DNA of 64,000 nt from Flavobacterium sp. UBA5153 (GTDB lineage Bacteria; Bacteroidota; Bacteroidia; Flavobacteriales; Flavobacteriaceae): contig DHXP01000035.1 of the NCBI GenBank assembly GCA_002413745.1, forward strand, positions 1 to 64,000, read 5' to 3'. Every line of letters begins with the position of its first letter. Position 1 is the stretch's first letter. The position numbers and the translations under genes were made by a program. Below, piece after piece: positions 45,971-52,817 of this stretch. The notes under the pieces are model-generated. The model saw only the letters and a list, made by a program, of their open reading frames with translations, did no database searches and was not told where the DNA came from.

Positions 45971-46110
45971 TTATCAAATCTAATTTTGAACTCGTCTAAT
46001 GTTAAAAATTCTCCTTCCTCAGCCTCTTTTATCAAAGAAGCCAGTTTCTTTTGAGACATTGGTTTGCCTGGAGTGGCAAGATTGTTAGAGTTTTCGTTTT
46101 TCGTTTTCAT
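45946..46110 (-). CDS. Small antitoxin partner of the RelE/ParE toxin
   Basis: 54 residues, beginning MKTKNENSNNLATPGKP and ending FDKWRLQRKK. Charged, mostly helical, with an N-terminal disordered segment and a core SQKKLASLIKEAEEGEFLTLDEFKIRF. The position is that of an antitoxin: first gene, overlapping the toxin start by 25 bp. The stop TAG is at 45946-45948. An acidic EAEEGEFLTLDEF segment probably wraps the toxin. The function call rests on context, with no recognised DNA-binding fold. Confidence 0.7.
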   Translation of the reverse strand: MKTKNENSNNLATPGKPMSQKKLASLIKEAEEGEFLTLDEFKIRFDKWRLQRKK

Positions 46111-46134
46111 AATTGTAAAGTTATAAAAAGGCTA

Positions 46135-46500
46135 CTACTTTGCTGTCAATACCTGATCTAATATCTTTTTAAGATGAGCCACTTCCTCTTTCAATGAGCT
46201 TATTTGACCTGTATAAAGACCTTTTTCATTCTCTGAAACGGAGTTGTTAATGACTAATCCATTTTGACCATTTTGATTGTTCATAACATTAAAAACCAGC
46301 TGCTCGTTAAAGCTCAAAATATCTTCCAGTTTCAATCCTAAAACAGTTGCGATTTTTTCTAGTTTAGAAAAAGAGACATCACTTGCTCCGCTCTCTATTT
46401 TGCTGTATGCACTTTGATTAAGACCCAATTCTTGAGCCATATATTCTTGGGTTAAATCCTTTAATTCCCGCAGTTTTTTTATTTTATGTCCTAGTATCAT
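46135..46500 (-). CDS. XRE-family transcriptional regulator with C-terminal coiled coil
   Basis: 121 residues from MILGHKIKKL. An HTH_3 domain occupies residues about 4-62 (RELKDLTQEYMAQELGLNQSAYSKIESG), followed by an Asn/Gly-rich linker and a C-terminal heptad helix (SSLKEEVAHLKKILDQVL) likely for dimerisation. A TAAGTTTG -7 box ends 6 nt before this ATG (46514-46507); the upstream in-frame ATG at 46521 lies above the box and was rejected. It lies 24 bp upstream of the antitoxin gene on the same strand and might control it. Confidence 0.82.
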   Translation of the reverse strand: MILGHKIKKLRELKDLTQEYMAQELGLNQSAYSKIESGASDVSFSKLEKIATVLGLKLEDILSFNEQLVFNVMNNQNGQNGLVINNSVSENEKGLYTGQISSLKEEVAHLKKILDQVLTAK

Positions 46501-46506
46501 TTGTAT

Positions 46507-46514
46507 CAAACTTA
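46507..46514 (-). promoter_or_regulatory. Putative -7 box of the XRE regulator
   Basis: TAAGTTTG on the minus strand, 6 nt before the ATG; a second TAnnTTTG match (TACATTTG) lies at 46526-46519. Confidence 0.45.
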
Positions 46515-46677
46515 TTTTCAAATGTATAAAAATATTTCAAATAAATTATTCTTTTAGTGAATATATTATAGTTGCAAGATTCAAGAGGATTCTTTTTTAT
46601 GCATTAAATTTATTTAAGGAAATTTTAACAAACAAAAAGATATAAATACATTGTGTGTTTGAGTGACTTAAACAAAA

Positions 46678-46749
46678 ATGGAGACCAGCAACCATATAAA
46701 CGGAGCGGAACCGAAAAGCTTTATGAGTAGGAAAATAAATATCTTAATT
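46678..46749 (+). promoter_or_regulatory. Repeated leader element, copy 1
   Basis: About 72 nt immediately upstream of a secreted-protein gene. Shared blocks with copies 2 and 3: GGAGACCAG, AAACGGAGCGGAACC, GAAAAGC and ATGAGTAGG, then an AT-rich run to the ATG. AGC (46704-46706) can pair with GCT (46718-46720) around an 11-nt loop. It also contains an in-frame ATG, but the downstream Met begins the signal peptide. Confidence 0.75.
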
Positions 46750-47223
46750 ATGAAAAAGTTTAAAATGTTATTTATGTTTATGCTTATGATTACTGCTACG
46801 ATGTCATTCGGTCAGGCTATTAAGTCTGTTGCAGTTGGTGGTGGAATTTCCTATTTTAATAAAACTGAATCCTATCCAGCAGTAACTGGTTTCAACCTTA
46901 ATGCTACAGTGAATCGCTTTTATGTAAGTTTTGCTAATGCACAATTAGGAACTGTTACTGGCGGCGGCGTCTATACTGGTAGATACGCTTATGATGATGT
47001 TATTACATTATTCTCTGCAGGCTACGTATTTCCATCAACAGACAAATTTTCAGTAACTCCTACTATTGGTACAGGTAAAGCTGCCGGGGTATCTAAAATT
47101 AATGTAGGTGCCGTTGCGACCTATAAATTAGGAAAGATAATTAATTTATTTGCAGGTGCTGGCACTTTTGAGCTATTTAAAGCTGGTGTATCAATACAAT
47201 TTTACAATAAAAATAAGGGGTGA
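46750..47223 (+). CDS. Small secreted, probably beta-barrel or beta-rich protein
   Basis: 157 residues. Signal peptide MKKFKMLFMFMLMITATMSFGQ. The mature part is made of alternating short beta strands with Gly/aromatic turns (VAVGGGISYFNKTESYP, FYVSFANAQLGTVTGGG, GAVATYKLGKIINLFAGAG, ending SIQFYNKNKG), like small outer-membrane barrels. No family recognised. It follows leader copy 1 directly. The sequence before the signal peptide is leader DNA that happens to stay open. Confidence 0.7.
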   Translation: MKKFKMLFMFMLMITATMSFGQAIKSVAVGGGISYFNKTESYPAVTGFNLNATVNRFYVSFANAQLGTVTGGGVYTGRYAYDDVITLFSAGYVFPSTDKFSVTPTIGTGKAAGVSKINVGAVATYKLGKIINLFAGAGTFELFKAGVSIQFYNKNKG

Positions 47224-47229
47224 CTCTAG

Positions 47230-47403
47230 CATAATATTAAGTTGTTAAATTATAATCCGGATCTGCCTAGGGTATTACAGTACCACAACTTTAGGGGAAG
47301 ACGATTTACAGGTCTTTCAGATACTTTTACAATACATATAAAAGGTTTTACAGAAGCAAAAAAGCTTGAGATAGCAAACAAAGGGGAAGCATCAGAAGAT
47401 TAA
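47230..47403 (+). pseudogene. Possible 3' remnant of a gene
   Basis: An open frame with no ATG encodes about 57 residues containing YNPDLPRVLQYHNFRG and FTEAKKLEIANKGEASED before a TAA stop at 47401-47403. The composition is protein-like, and the stretch is stopped upstream by TAG and TGA. It may be the end of a decayed gene. The family is not recognised. The rest of the 47224-47624 gap is AT-rich DNA plus leader copy 2. Confidence 0.35.
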
Positions 47404-47546
47404 AATATTCATATTTAAAATAATCATTATGCAAAACAAACAAAATTATTCTAAGGAGAGATTTTGTTTGGGTAGAAAAATGACAATGTGGTGAAAATTA
47501 ACACCATAAATATTTTTGAAATTACCGTCTTGATGGAATGAATTAA

Positions 47547-47624
47547 ATGTGGAAACCAGAACCCACTTTAAAAAACGGAGCGGAACCGAAAAGCTTATGA
47601 ATAGGGAAATTAATATTTTTTAAA
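47547..47624 (+). promoter_or_regulatory. Repeated leader element, copy 2
   Basis: Shares GGAAACCAGAACC, AAACGGAGCGGAACC, GAAAAGCTTATGAATAGGG with copy 1 and ends at the ATG of the next secreted-protein gene. AGC (47579-47581) / GCT (47593-47595), 11-nt loop. Confidence 0.75.
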
Positions 47625-48293
47625 ATGAAAAAAAATGTAAGACAATTATTTTTATTAGTCATTTTAGTATTGGGTACTTTTTTGTCATGTTCCAAAGATG
47701 ATGCTAATAACTCACCATCAGGTTCAAGTGCAACAGTTACTATTGGAAGCCAAATTTGGATGAAAAAAAATCTTGATGTAGATAAATACAGAAACGGAGA
47801 CTTGATATCCCAAGTGCAAGATGCCCTAGCATGGGCAAACTTAACAACTGGAGCTTGGTGTTATTACAGTAATGATGTGGCTAGAGGTGCTATATATGGG
47901 AAACTCTATAATTGGTATGCTGTTAATGACTCAAGAGGATTAGTACCAACGGGATACCATATTCCTACAGATTCAGACTGGTCTACACTAATCATAACAA
48001 ATTCAGGAGGTGTGGGTACTGCTGGAGGAATACTGAAGGAAGCTGGCACTACACATTGGGATATGCCTAACACAGATGCCACAAATAGTAGTGGTTTTAC
48101 AGGTCTTCCAGGAGGGCAACGAGATTTTGGTGGTAATTTTAATAATGTGGGTGTAGGTAGTTTCTGGTGGAGTTCTACAGAAATCGATGCTAAAAATGCA
48201 CTTACCATCTCACTCTATTATGGTGATGGTACTGTGCGTATTATGGGACCCAATAAAGTATATGGTTTTTCTGTACGATGTATTAAGGATTAA
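47625..48293 (+). CDS. FISUMP-domain lipoprotein
   Basis: 222 residues. Lipoprotein signal MKKNVRQLFLLVILVLGTFLSC (Cys22). From about residue 37 it matches the Fibrobacter succinogenes major paralogous (FISUMP) domain: TIGSQIWMKKNLDVDKYRNGD, GAIYGKLYNWYAVND, GYHIPTDSDW, GFTGLPGGQRDFGG, SFWWSSTE, GFSVRCIKD. The domain is C-type-lectin-like in pattern and its function is unknown. Outer-membrane anchored. It follows leader copy 2 and is followed after 9 bp by leader copy 3. Confidence 0.9.
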   Translation: MKKNVRQLFLLVILVLGTFLSCSKDDANNSPSGSSATVTIGSQIWMKKNLDVDKYRNGDLISQVQDALAWANLTTGAWCYYSNDVARGAIYGKLYNWYAVNDSRGLVPTGYHIPTDSDWSTLIITNSGGVGTAGGILKEAGTTHWDMPNTDATNSSGFTGLPGGQRDFGGNFNNVGVGSFWWSSTEIDAKNALTISLYYGDGTVRIMGPNKVYGFSVRCIKD

Positions 48294-48302
48294 ATAACGA
48301 AA

Positions 48303-48378
48303 ATGGAGACCAGAAACCATATAAACGGGGCGATTCCTAAAAGCCATACGAGTAGGGAACAAATTAATACTTATAAAA
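48303..48378 (+). promoter_or_regulatory. Repeated leader element, copy 3
   Basis: Shares GGAGACCAGAAACC, ATATAAACGG, AAAAGCC, GAGTAGGGAA with the others. The stem is GGC (48329-48331) / GCC (48343-48345): the A-U pair of copies 1 and 2 is G-C here, with the same 11-nt loop, i.e. a compensatory change. Confidence 0.75.
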
Positions 48379-48924
48379 ATGAAAAAAACATTATTATTGA
48401 TTCTGATTATTGGTACGTATCTAATTCTCAACTGTACTTCTGCTAGTGCTCAAGACAAGTGTAAATTTTATGTTGATAAAACAGATGAATTAACTGGGAA
48501 ACAACACAAAGCAACCAATGTTCTAATTAAATCTATGGCTATGTTCTCAGCAGTTAGTGCTTGGGGTATTGATTTTGACAGAATGGGAGATGACTATTCT
48601 CTAATAAGTAGATTGGGCATTAATACAATTTCAAATGAAAATATTGAAGAAAGTGATTCGTTGATGTTAAAACTTGAAAATGGAAATGTGATTACATTAT
48701 ATTCTAAGAACCGAATTACACCAAAACCAATTATTAGTTCAGGTAAAACAGTTGCAACTAATTATGTTTCTACATATACTATTACGTATGAAGATTTCAA
48801 GCTACTATCTACTTTAAAAATAATCTATATAAGAATAAATGTTGGTCCATTATCTTTTGAAAACGAAATGAGCGAAAAAGCAATTCCGAAATTACAAAAA
48901 GCAGCAATTTGCATTTTACAATAG
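48379..48924 (+). CDS. Secreted hypothetical protein downstream of leader copy 3
   Basis: 181 residues. Signal sequence MKKTLLLILIIGTYLILNCTSASAQ; the Cys at 19 could also be a lipobox Cys. The mature part (DKCKFYVDKTDELTGKQHKATNVL..., ITLYSKNRITPKPIISSGKTV, TITYEDFKLLSTLKIIYIRI) is beta-rich, without a family I recognise. It is probably exported, and followed by a terminator-like hairpin. It is the third leader-linked gene. Confidence 0.7.
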   Translation: MKKTLLLILIIGTYLILNCTSASAQDKCKFYVDKTDELTGKQHKATNVLIKSMAMFSAVSAWGIDFDRMGDDYSLISRLGINTISNENIEESDSLMLKLENGNVITLYSKNRITPKPIISSGKTVATNYVSTYTITYEDFKLLSTLKIIYIRINVGPLSFENEMSEKAIPKLQKAAICILQ

Positions 48925-49025
48925 CTGAAAATCTGTTGTTAATTGCAACTATAAAAGAGTGAATATTTATGCCCTGCTGGCAAAGTCTCGACTTTGAGTT
49001 TATTAAAACCAATTCAAAATTAACG

Positions 49026-49060
49026 AAAAAAACTACAACTTCTTACCGTTGTAATTTTTA
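49026..49060 (+). terminator. Possible terminator after the third leader-linked gene
   Basis: TACAAC / GTTGTA stem with an 8-nt loop flanked by an A run and a T run. Confidence 0.6.
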
Positions 49061-49137
49061 TTTGTTGATCGTGTTGTTTGCTCATTATTGCGGGAACAAA
49101 GTCGGGAGATTTTGCCCAGCATCTAATGACTGAGTAT

Positions 49138-49278
49138 AGTTTATTTCTTCTCAAAAAACCTTTCTATCACAACCGCAGTAAACATCCTTGCTCCCGCATC
49201 ATTCAAATGTCCACAAGAAGAAAAATACTGGTCGCCTTGCACGACGTTTTCCAGATTGTGAATTTCGGGATAAATTTT
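49138..49278 (-). pseudogene. Truncated homologue of the 3' end of the SGNH-like gene at 50417-51295
   Basis: 141 bp corresponding to the last 45 or so residues of that protein, including IYPEIHNLENVVQGDQYFSS, CGHLND-AGAR and FFEKK plus the stop codon. By my alignment about 18 of 141 bases differ, i.e. roughly 87 percent identity. Similarity stops abruptly at 49278, where the operator region of the mobile mystery cassette begins. No start codon or upstream part of the gene is present. Confidence 0.88.
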
Positions 49279-49283
49279 ATTTT

Positions 49284-49363
49284 AAGGCTATAACCTTAAA
49301 ATAAATTTGTTTTTTCAGGTTATAACCTTATATTTGTTTTTTAATTTTAAGGCTATACCCTTA
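49284..49363 (+). promoter_or_regulatory. Three phased operator-like repeats upstream of mobile mystery protein A
   Basis: AAGGCTATAACCTTA (49284-49298), CAGGTTATAACCTTA (49316-49330), AAGGCTATACCCTTA (49349-49363), starts 32 and 33 bp apart, i.e. about three helical turns. The consensus AAGGTTATAACCTT is palindromic. The last copy overlaps the A of the mmpA ATG. Likely autoregulatory sites. Confidence 0.75.
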
Positions 49364-49827
49364 TGAAAAACACTAAACAACAACTTTTAATGGAACAAAC
49401 CGAACGAAAATTGGAGCCATTCCGTTCGCTTGAAGCCATTGTTATTCCTCCAAATGGATGGATACACACCATACGAAAATCATTAAAAATGTCTCTGCGA
49501 CAATTGGGAATTAGATTGTCAATGGCTGCGCAAAGTGTCAAAGAGATGGAAGCACGGGAAGCTAACGGTTCCATTTCCATTAAATCACTTAATGAAGCTG
49601 CAAGAGTATTAGATATGAAATTGGTTTACGGTTTTGTTTCCAAGCACGAAAGTCTGGACAAAATGATTGAAAAAAGAGCGCAAGAAATCGCCAGAGAAAT
49701 TGTGTTACGCACTAATAATTCAATGATATTAGAAGACCAACAAAACTCTGCAGATCGAATTAAAAAAGCCATTGAGCAAAAGACAGCCGAAATTAAAACG
49801 GAAATGCCAAAATATTTATGGGATTAG
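49363..49827 (+). CDS. Mobile mystery protein A (HTH antitoxin-like)
   Basis: 154 residues. The family pattern of mobile mystery protein A (MMPA) is present: LEPFRSLEAIVIPPNGWIHTIRKSLKMSLRQLGIRLSMAAQSVKEMEAREANGSISIKSL split as an N-terminal segment, then an XRE-type helix-turn-helix (residues about 38-85), then a helical tail (LDKMIEKRAQEIAREIV). The gene overlaps mobile mystery protein B by 10 bp. It is likely the antitoxin and repressor that binds the three operators upstream. The family was named for its recurrent mobile contexts, consistent with the duplicated flank here. Confidence 0.85.
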   Translation: MKNTKQQLLMEQTERKLEPFRSLEAIVIPPNGWIHTIRKSLKMSLRQLGIRLSMAAQSVKEMEAREANGSISIKSLNEAARVLDMKLVYGFVSKHESLDKMIEKRAQEIAREIVLRTNNSMILEDQQNSADRIKKAIEQKTAEIKTEMPKYLWD

Positions 49828-50414
49828 ATTTAGTTTATAATAATGGACAAACTCCGTTAGACGAAGAGGAAAAAGAAGGATTGCAAATTACAACGATTTC
49901 TACTCGTGAAGAATTGGACGAGTTTGAGCAATACAACATTGAAAAAGCTATTCAATGGGTTTATTCCCGAAAATTGAGTAAAGAGCAACTACTGTCTGAA
50001 AAATTTATTAAAGAATTGCATAAAAAAATGTATGGTGATGTGTGGCGTTGGGCTGGAAAGTTTCGAAAATCAGAAAAAAACTTAGGAGTTGCGAGTTATA
50101 AAATTGCCACAGAACTCAAGATTTTAATGGACGACTGCTTGTTTTGGATAGAAAACAACACCTTTGAATCGGTTGAGATTGCGGTGCGTTTCAAACATAA
50201 ATTGGTTAGTATTCATTGCTTCGCAAATGGTAATGGAAGACATTCCAGATTAATGGCGGACTTGATTATGGAAAAAGTTTTTGGAAAACCGATTTTTAGT
50301 TGGGGAGGAAATAGTTTGGTTAAACAAACTGATACGAGAAATTCCTATATCAAAGCAGTTAAATTGGCAGATAAGAATGAGTTGCAGCCACTAATGGAAT
50401 TTGCTCAATCATAG
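49818..50414 (+). CDS. Mobile mystery protein B (Fic-domain AMP-transferase-like)
   Basis: 198 residues. Fic domain with the active-site loop HCFANGNGRHSR (His133 to Arg144; the usual Asp/Glu before GNGR is Asn here), preceded by LHKKMYGDVWRWAGKFR. Residues 1-50 form the MMPB-specific N-terminus (GLDLVYNNGQTPLDEEEKEGL). Fic enzymes transfer AMP or related groups to protein hydroxyls; here it is probably the toxin of the pair. It ends 2 bp from the convergent SGNH-like gene. Confidence 0.88.
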   Translation: MGLDLVYNNGQTPLDEEEKEGLQITTISTREELDEFEQYNIEKAIQWVYSRKLSKEQLLSEKFIKELHKKMYGDVWRWAGKFRKSEKNLGVASYKIATELKILMDDCLFWIENNTFESVEIAVRFKHKLVSIHCFANGNGRHSRLMADLIMEKVFGKPIFSWGGNSLVKQTDTRNSYIKAVKLADKNELQPLMEFAQS

Positions 50415-50416
50415 GT

Positions 50417-51295
50417 TTATTTCTTCTCAAAAAACTTTTCTATGACAACCTTCGTGAATATCCGCGCGCCGGCATCATTCAAATGGCCGCAGGAAGAAAA
50501 GTACTGGTCGCCTTGCACTACATTTTCCAAATTGTGAATTTCGGGATAAATTTTGTTTGCTTTCTCAAAATAATCCAGTCCTTTCACATTGGTACACATT
50601 GGCGTCATTACGGCAATCAGATTGTAATTATTTTGCTTGCAAATTTGCTTGATTTCCTCGTAATATTTGTTGTGAATGGGTTTCAAAGCCCTTATATCAT
50701 TCTTCATATTTACGGGTTTATGACCCAAAGGATGATATCCTAAATAATCCAAATTATTCGTGGGCGTGTGTATTGCCGTTTGGTACATTTCCCTGAAACC
50801 AATGAGGGCATCAAAATCGACATAACGGTAAAAAGGGACGTAATACAACGTATTAAAGTCTTCCTGACCAGAAAAATGTTCCCTGATTGTTTTTGAATGA
50901 TGGATATAAGGCAGGAATTTTGCCGCAATTCCTTCGGATTCTTTCTCATTGCAAAGACCTAAATCGGCTTCTAAAATCACGGTTTTGATTTTATAATGTC
51001 GCTCCGCCATTAGCTTTAGCATCAGGGAAGCTTCGAATAAATGCGCGCCACTCATCCCGTAATTAAAGGTTTTCAGTCCTCTGTCTTCAAACATTTGGGA
51101 TACAAAATGATTGTTGGCTCTCGAAGAACCCAAAATTACGACATCATAATTTCTGGCATTGGAATTAAAAACATATTCTACCTTTCCTCGATTGTGGGAA
51201 TGCAAATACACGGTCGTATAAACCCAATCCAGCATTACTAGAAGGACTAGAATTATAACCAGAATTTTGGCGACAAATAATATAAATTTTTTCAT
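50417..51295 (-). CDS. SGNH-hydrolase-like protein paired with MBOAT acyltransferase
   Basis: 292 residues. One N-terminal membrane helix (residues 4-24), then a periplasmic SGNH-like domain: the Ser block VVILGSSRANNHF (Ser near residue 56) and a C-terminal HLNDAGARIF in the position of the catalytic Asp/His block. AlgJ/AlgX/DltD-type partners of MBOAT proteins have this design. Its ATG overlaps the stop of the MBOAT gene by one base (TAATG). Probably completes O-acetylation of an exported glycan. A diverged copy of its last 141 bp lies at 49138-49278. Confidence 0.8.
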   Translation of the reverse strand: MKKFILFVAKILVIILVLLVMLDWVYTTVYLHSHNRGKVEYVFNSNARNYDVVILGSSRANNHFVSQMFEDRGLKTFNYGMSGAHLFEASLMLKLMAERHYKIKTVILEADLGLCNEKESEGIAAKFLPYIHHSKTIREHFSGQEDFNTLYYVPFYRYVDFDALIGFREMYQTAIHTPTNNLDYLGYHPLGHKPVNMKNDIRALKPIHNKYYEEIKQICKQNNYNLIAVMTPMCTNVKGLDYFEKANKIYPEIHNLENVVQGDQYFSSCGHLNDAGARIFTKVVIEKFFEKK

Positions 51296-52728
51296 TAAAA
51301 TTGAAAATATATAAATTCTTTATAGTCAGAATAAGTGCCCAAGGCGATGATGGCCAAGAGACACAAAACCAGTTTTAGTCCGCTGTATTTTCCTGAAATG
51401 GGTTCTATTTTAGTTCTGCTGTTCCATTCCACCACAACAAAAGCAATAACCAACAGGATTAACTCGTTGCTGTAGCGTTCGTTTACCAAATATTGCGATG
51501 AAAAGGTTCGGTCAGTGAATATTCTTCCAATGTAATCGAAAGCAATGCTTATGGATTTTGCCCTAAAAAATATCCAAGCCACACACGTAATGGTGAAAGT
51601 TGCGATAATGCTAAAGAATACTTTTATGGAATCCGTATCCCAATGCAGCTCCGCCGTTTCCATATTATTCCGATTGGTTCCCAATAGCAATGACGGTAAA
51701 AAATACAGAGCGTTGATAAATCCCCAAGCCAGGAAAGTCCAATTGGCTCCGTGCCAAAAACCGCTCACGACAAATATGATAAATACATTGCGCACTTGTT
51801 TTAATTTGTTTCCTCGGCTTCCGCCAAGAGGGATGTACAAATAATCCCGAAACCAAGACGATAAGGAAATGTGCCAACGACGCCAAAACTCTGCGATATC
51901 TCTGGAGAAATAAGGATAATTGAAATTTCGTAGCAAGTCTAATCCGAAGAGTTTAGACATTCCTAAAGCCATATCCGAATAGCCCGAAAAATCGCCATAA
52001 ATTTGGAATGCAAAATAAAAAGTGCCTAAAATCAGTGACAAGGAATTCATCGAGGTATAGTTGTCAAAAATGGCGTTGGCATAAGTCGCACAGGTATCGG
52101 CGATAACCACTTTTTTGACTAATCCCCAAATAATTTGGTACACACCTTCTTTTGCTTTTTCGAAATCAAAGGATCTTTTTAGTTTCACCTGAGGCAATAA
52201 GTGTGTCGCTCTTTCGATGGGACCGGCTACCAAAAGCGGAAAATAACTCACGAATAAGGCGTAATCGACAACGTTTTTTTCGGAGTTTATCCTTTTGTAA
52301 TAAATGTCAATCACATACGACAAGCCGTGAAAAGTATAAAAGGAAATTCCAACAGGAAGAATCACGTTCAGCAAAAGCGGACTGGATTGTATTCCAATAT
52401 TGTTTAAAGCTTCTGAAAAGGAAAAAGCGAAAAAGTTGTAGTATTTGAATATTGCCAAAAATCCCAGATTGAAAAAGATACTCAGCCAAAACCAAAATTT
52501 GCGTTCTCGATCCTGAGTGCTTTTTTCTATTTTGATCCCCGTGTAATAACATAAAAGGGTCGAGAAAAGCAATAAAAATAAAAATCGCCAATCCCAACAA
52601 GAATAAAAATAATAACTCACCACAACGAGAAATATGTTTTGTGTGTTTTTGGTTCTACTGAAAACAAACCAATACAGTAGAAATACTATTGGCAAAAAAA
52701 CAGCAAATGGTAAAGAGTTAAAAAACAT
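51295..52728 (-). CDS. MBOAT-family O-acyltransferase (AlgI-like)
   Basis: 477 residues, about 10-12 membrane helices. MBOAT/AlgI motifs: YPHFSRDIAEFWRRWHISLS-type block written here as FSRDIAEFWRRWHISLSSWF, DYLYIPLGGSRG, and the catalytic His in SGFWHGANWTFLAWG. AlgI relatives transfer acetyl groups across the inner membrane to periplasmic glycans. It is transcribed with the SGNH-like gene downstream. Upstream there is a terminator that closes the nuo operon, so it has its own transcription start. Confidence 0.93.
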   Translation of the reverse strand: MFFNSLPFAVFLPIVFLLYWFVFSRTKNTQNIFLVVVSYYFYSCWDWRFLFLLLFSTLLCYYTGIKIEKSTQDRERKFWFWLSIFFNLGFLAIFKYYNFFAFSFSEALNNIGIQSSPLLLNVILPVGISFYTFHGLSYVIDIYYKRINSEKNVVDYALFVSYFPLLVAGPIERATHLLPQVKLKRSFDFEKAKEGVYQIIWGLVKKVVIADTCATYANAIFDNYTSMNSLSLILGTFYFAFQIYGDFSGYSDMALGMSKLFGLDLLRNFNYPYFSRDIAEFWRRWHISLSSWFRDYLYIPLGGSRGNKLKQVRNVFIIFVVSGFWHGANWTFLAWGFINALYFLPSLLLGTNRNNMETAELHWDTDSIKVFFSIIATFTITCVAWIFFRAKSISIAFDYIGRIFTDRTFSSQYLVNERYSNELILLVIAFVVVEWNSRTKIEPISGKYSGLKLVLCLLAIIALGTYSDYKEFIYFQF

Positions 52729-52762
52729 ATTTTGGTTGTATAATCTGTTTTATAATGAAGAC

Positions 52763-52792
52763 AAAAACCACCAAAATTGCTTTTGATGGTTT
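52763..52792 (-). terminator. Terminator of the nuo operon
   Basis: Minus strand: AAACCATCAAAA / TTTTGGTGGTTT with a GCAA loop and a T-rich tail, 26 bp past the nuoN stop. Confidence 0.8.
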
Positions 52793-52817
52793 CGTGTAAT
52801 TTATTTTTTATTTAGAA

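Noticed and set aside
46678-46749. Starting the small secreted protein at the ATG inside leader copy 1
   Set aside because: The leader ATG reading is not kept as coding in copies 2 and 3, and the signal peptide begins at 46750.
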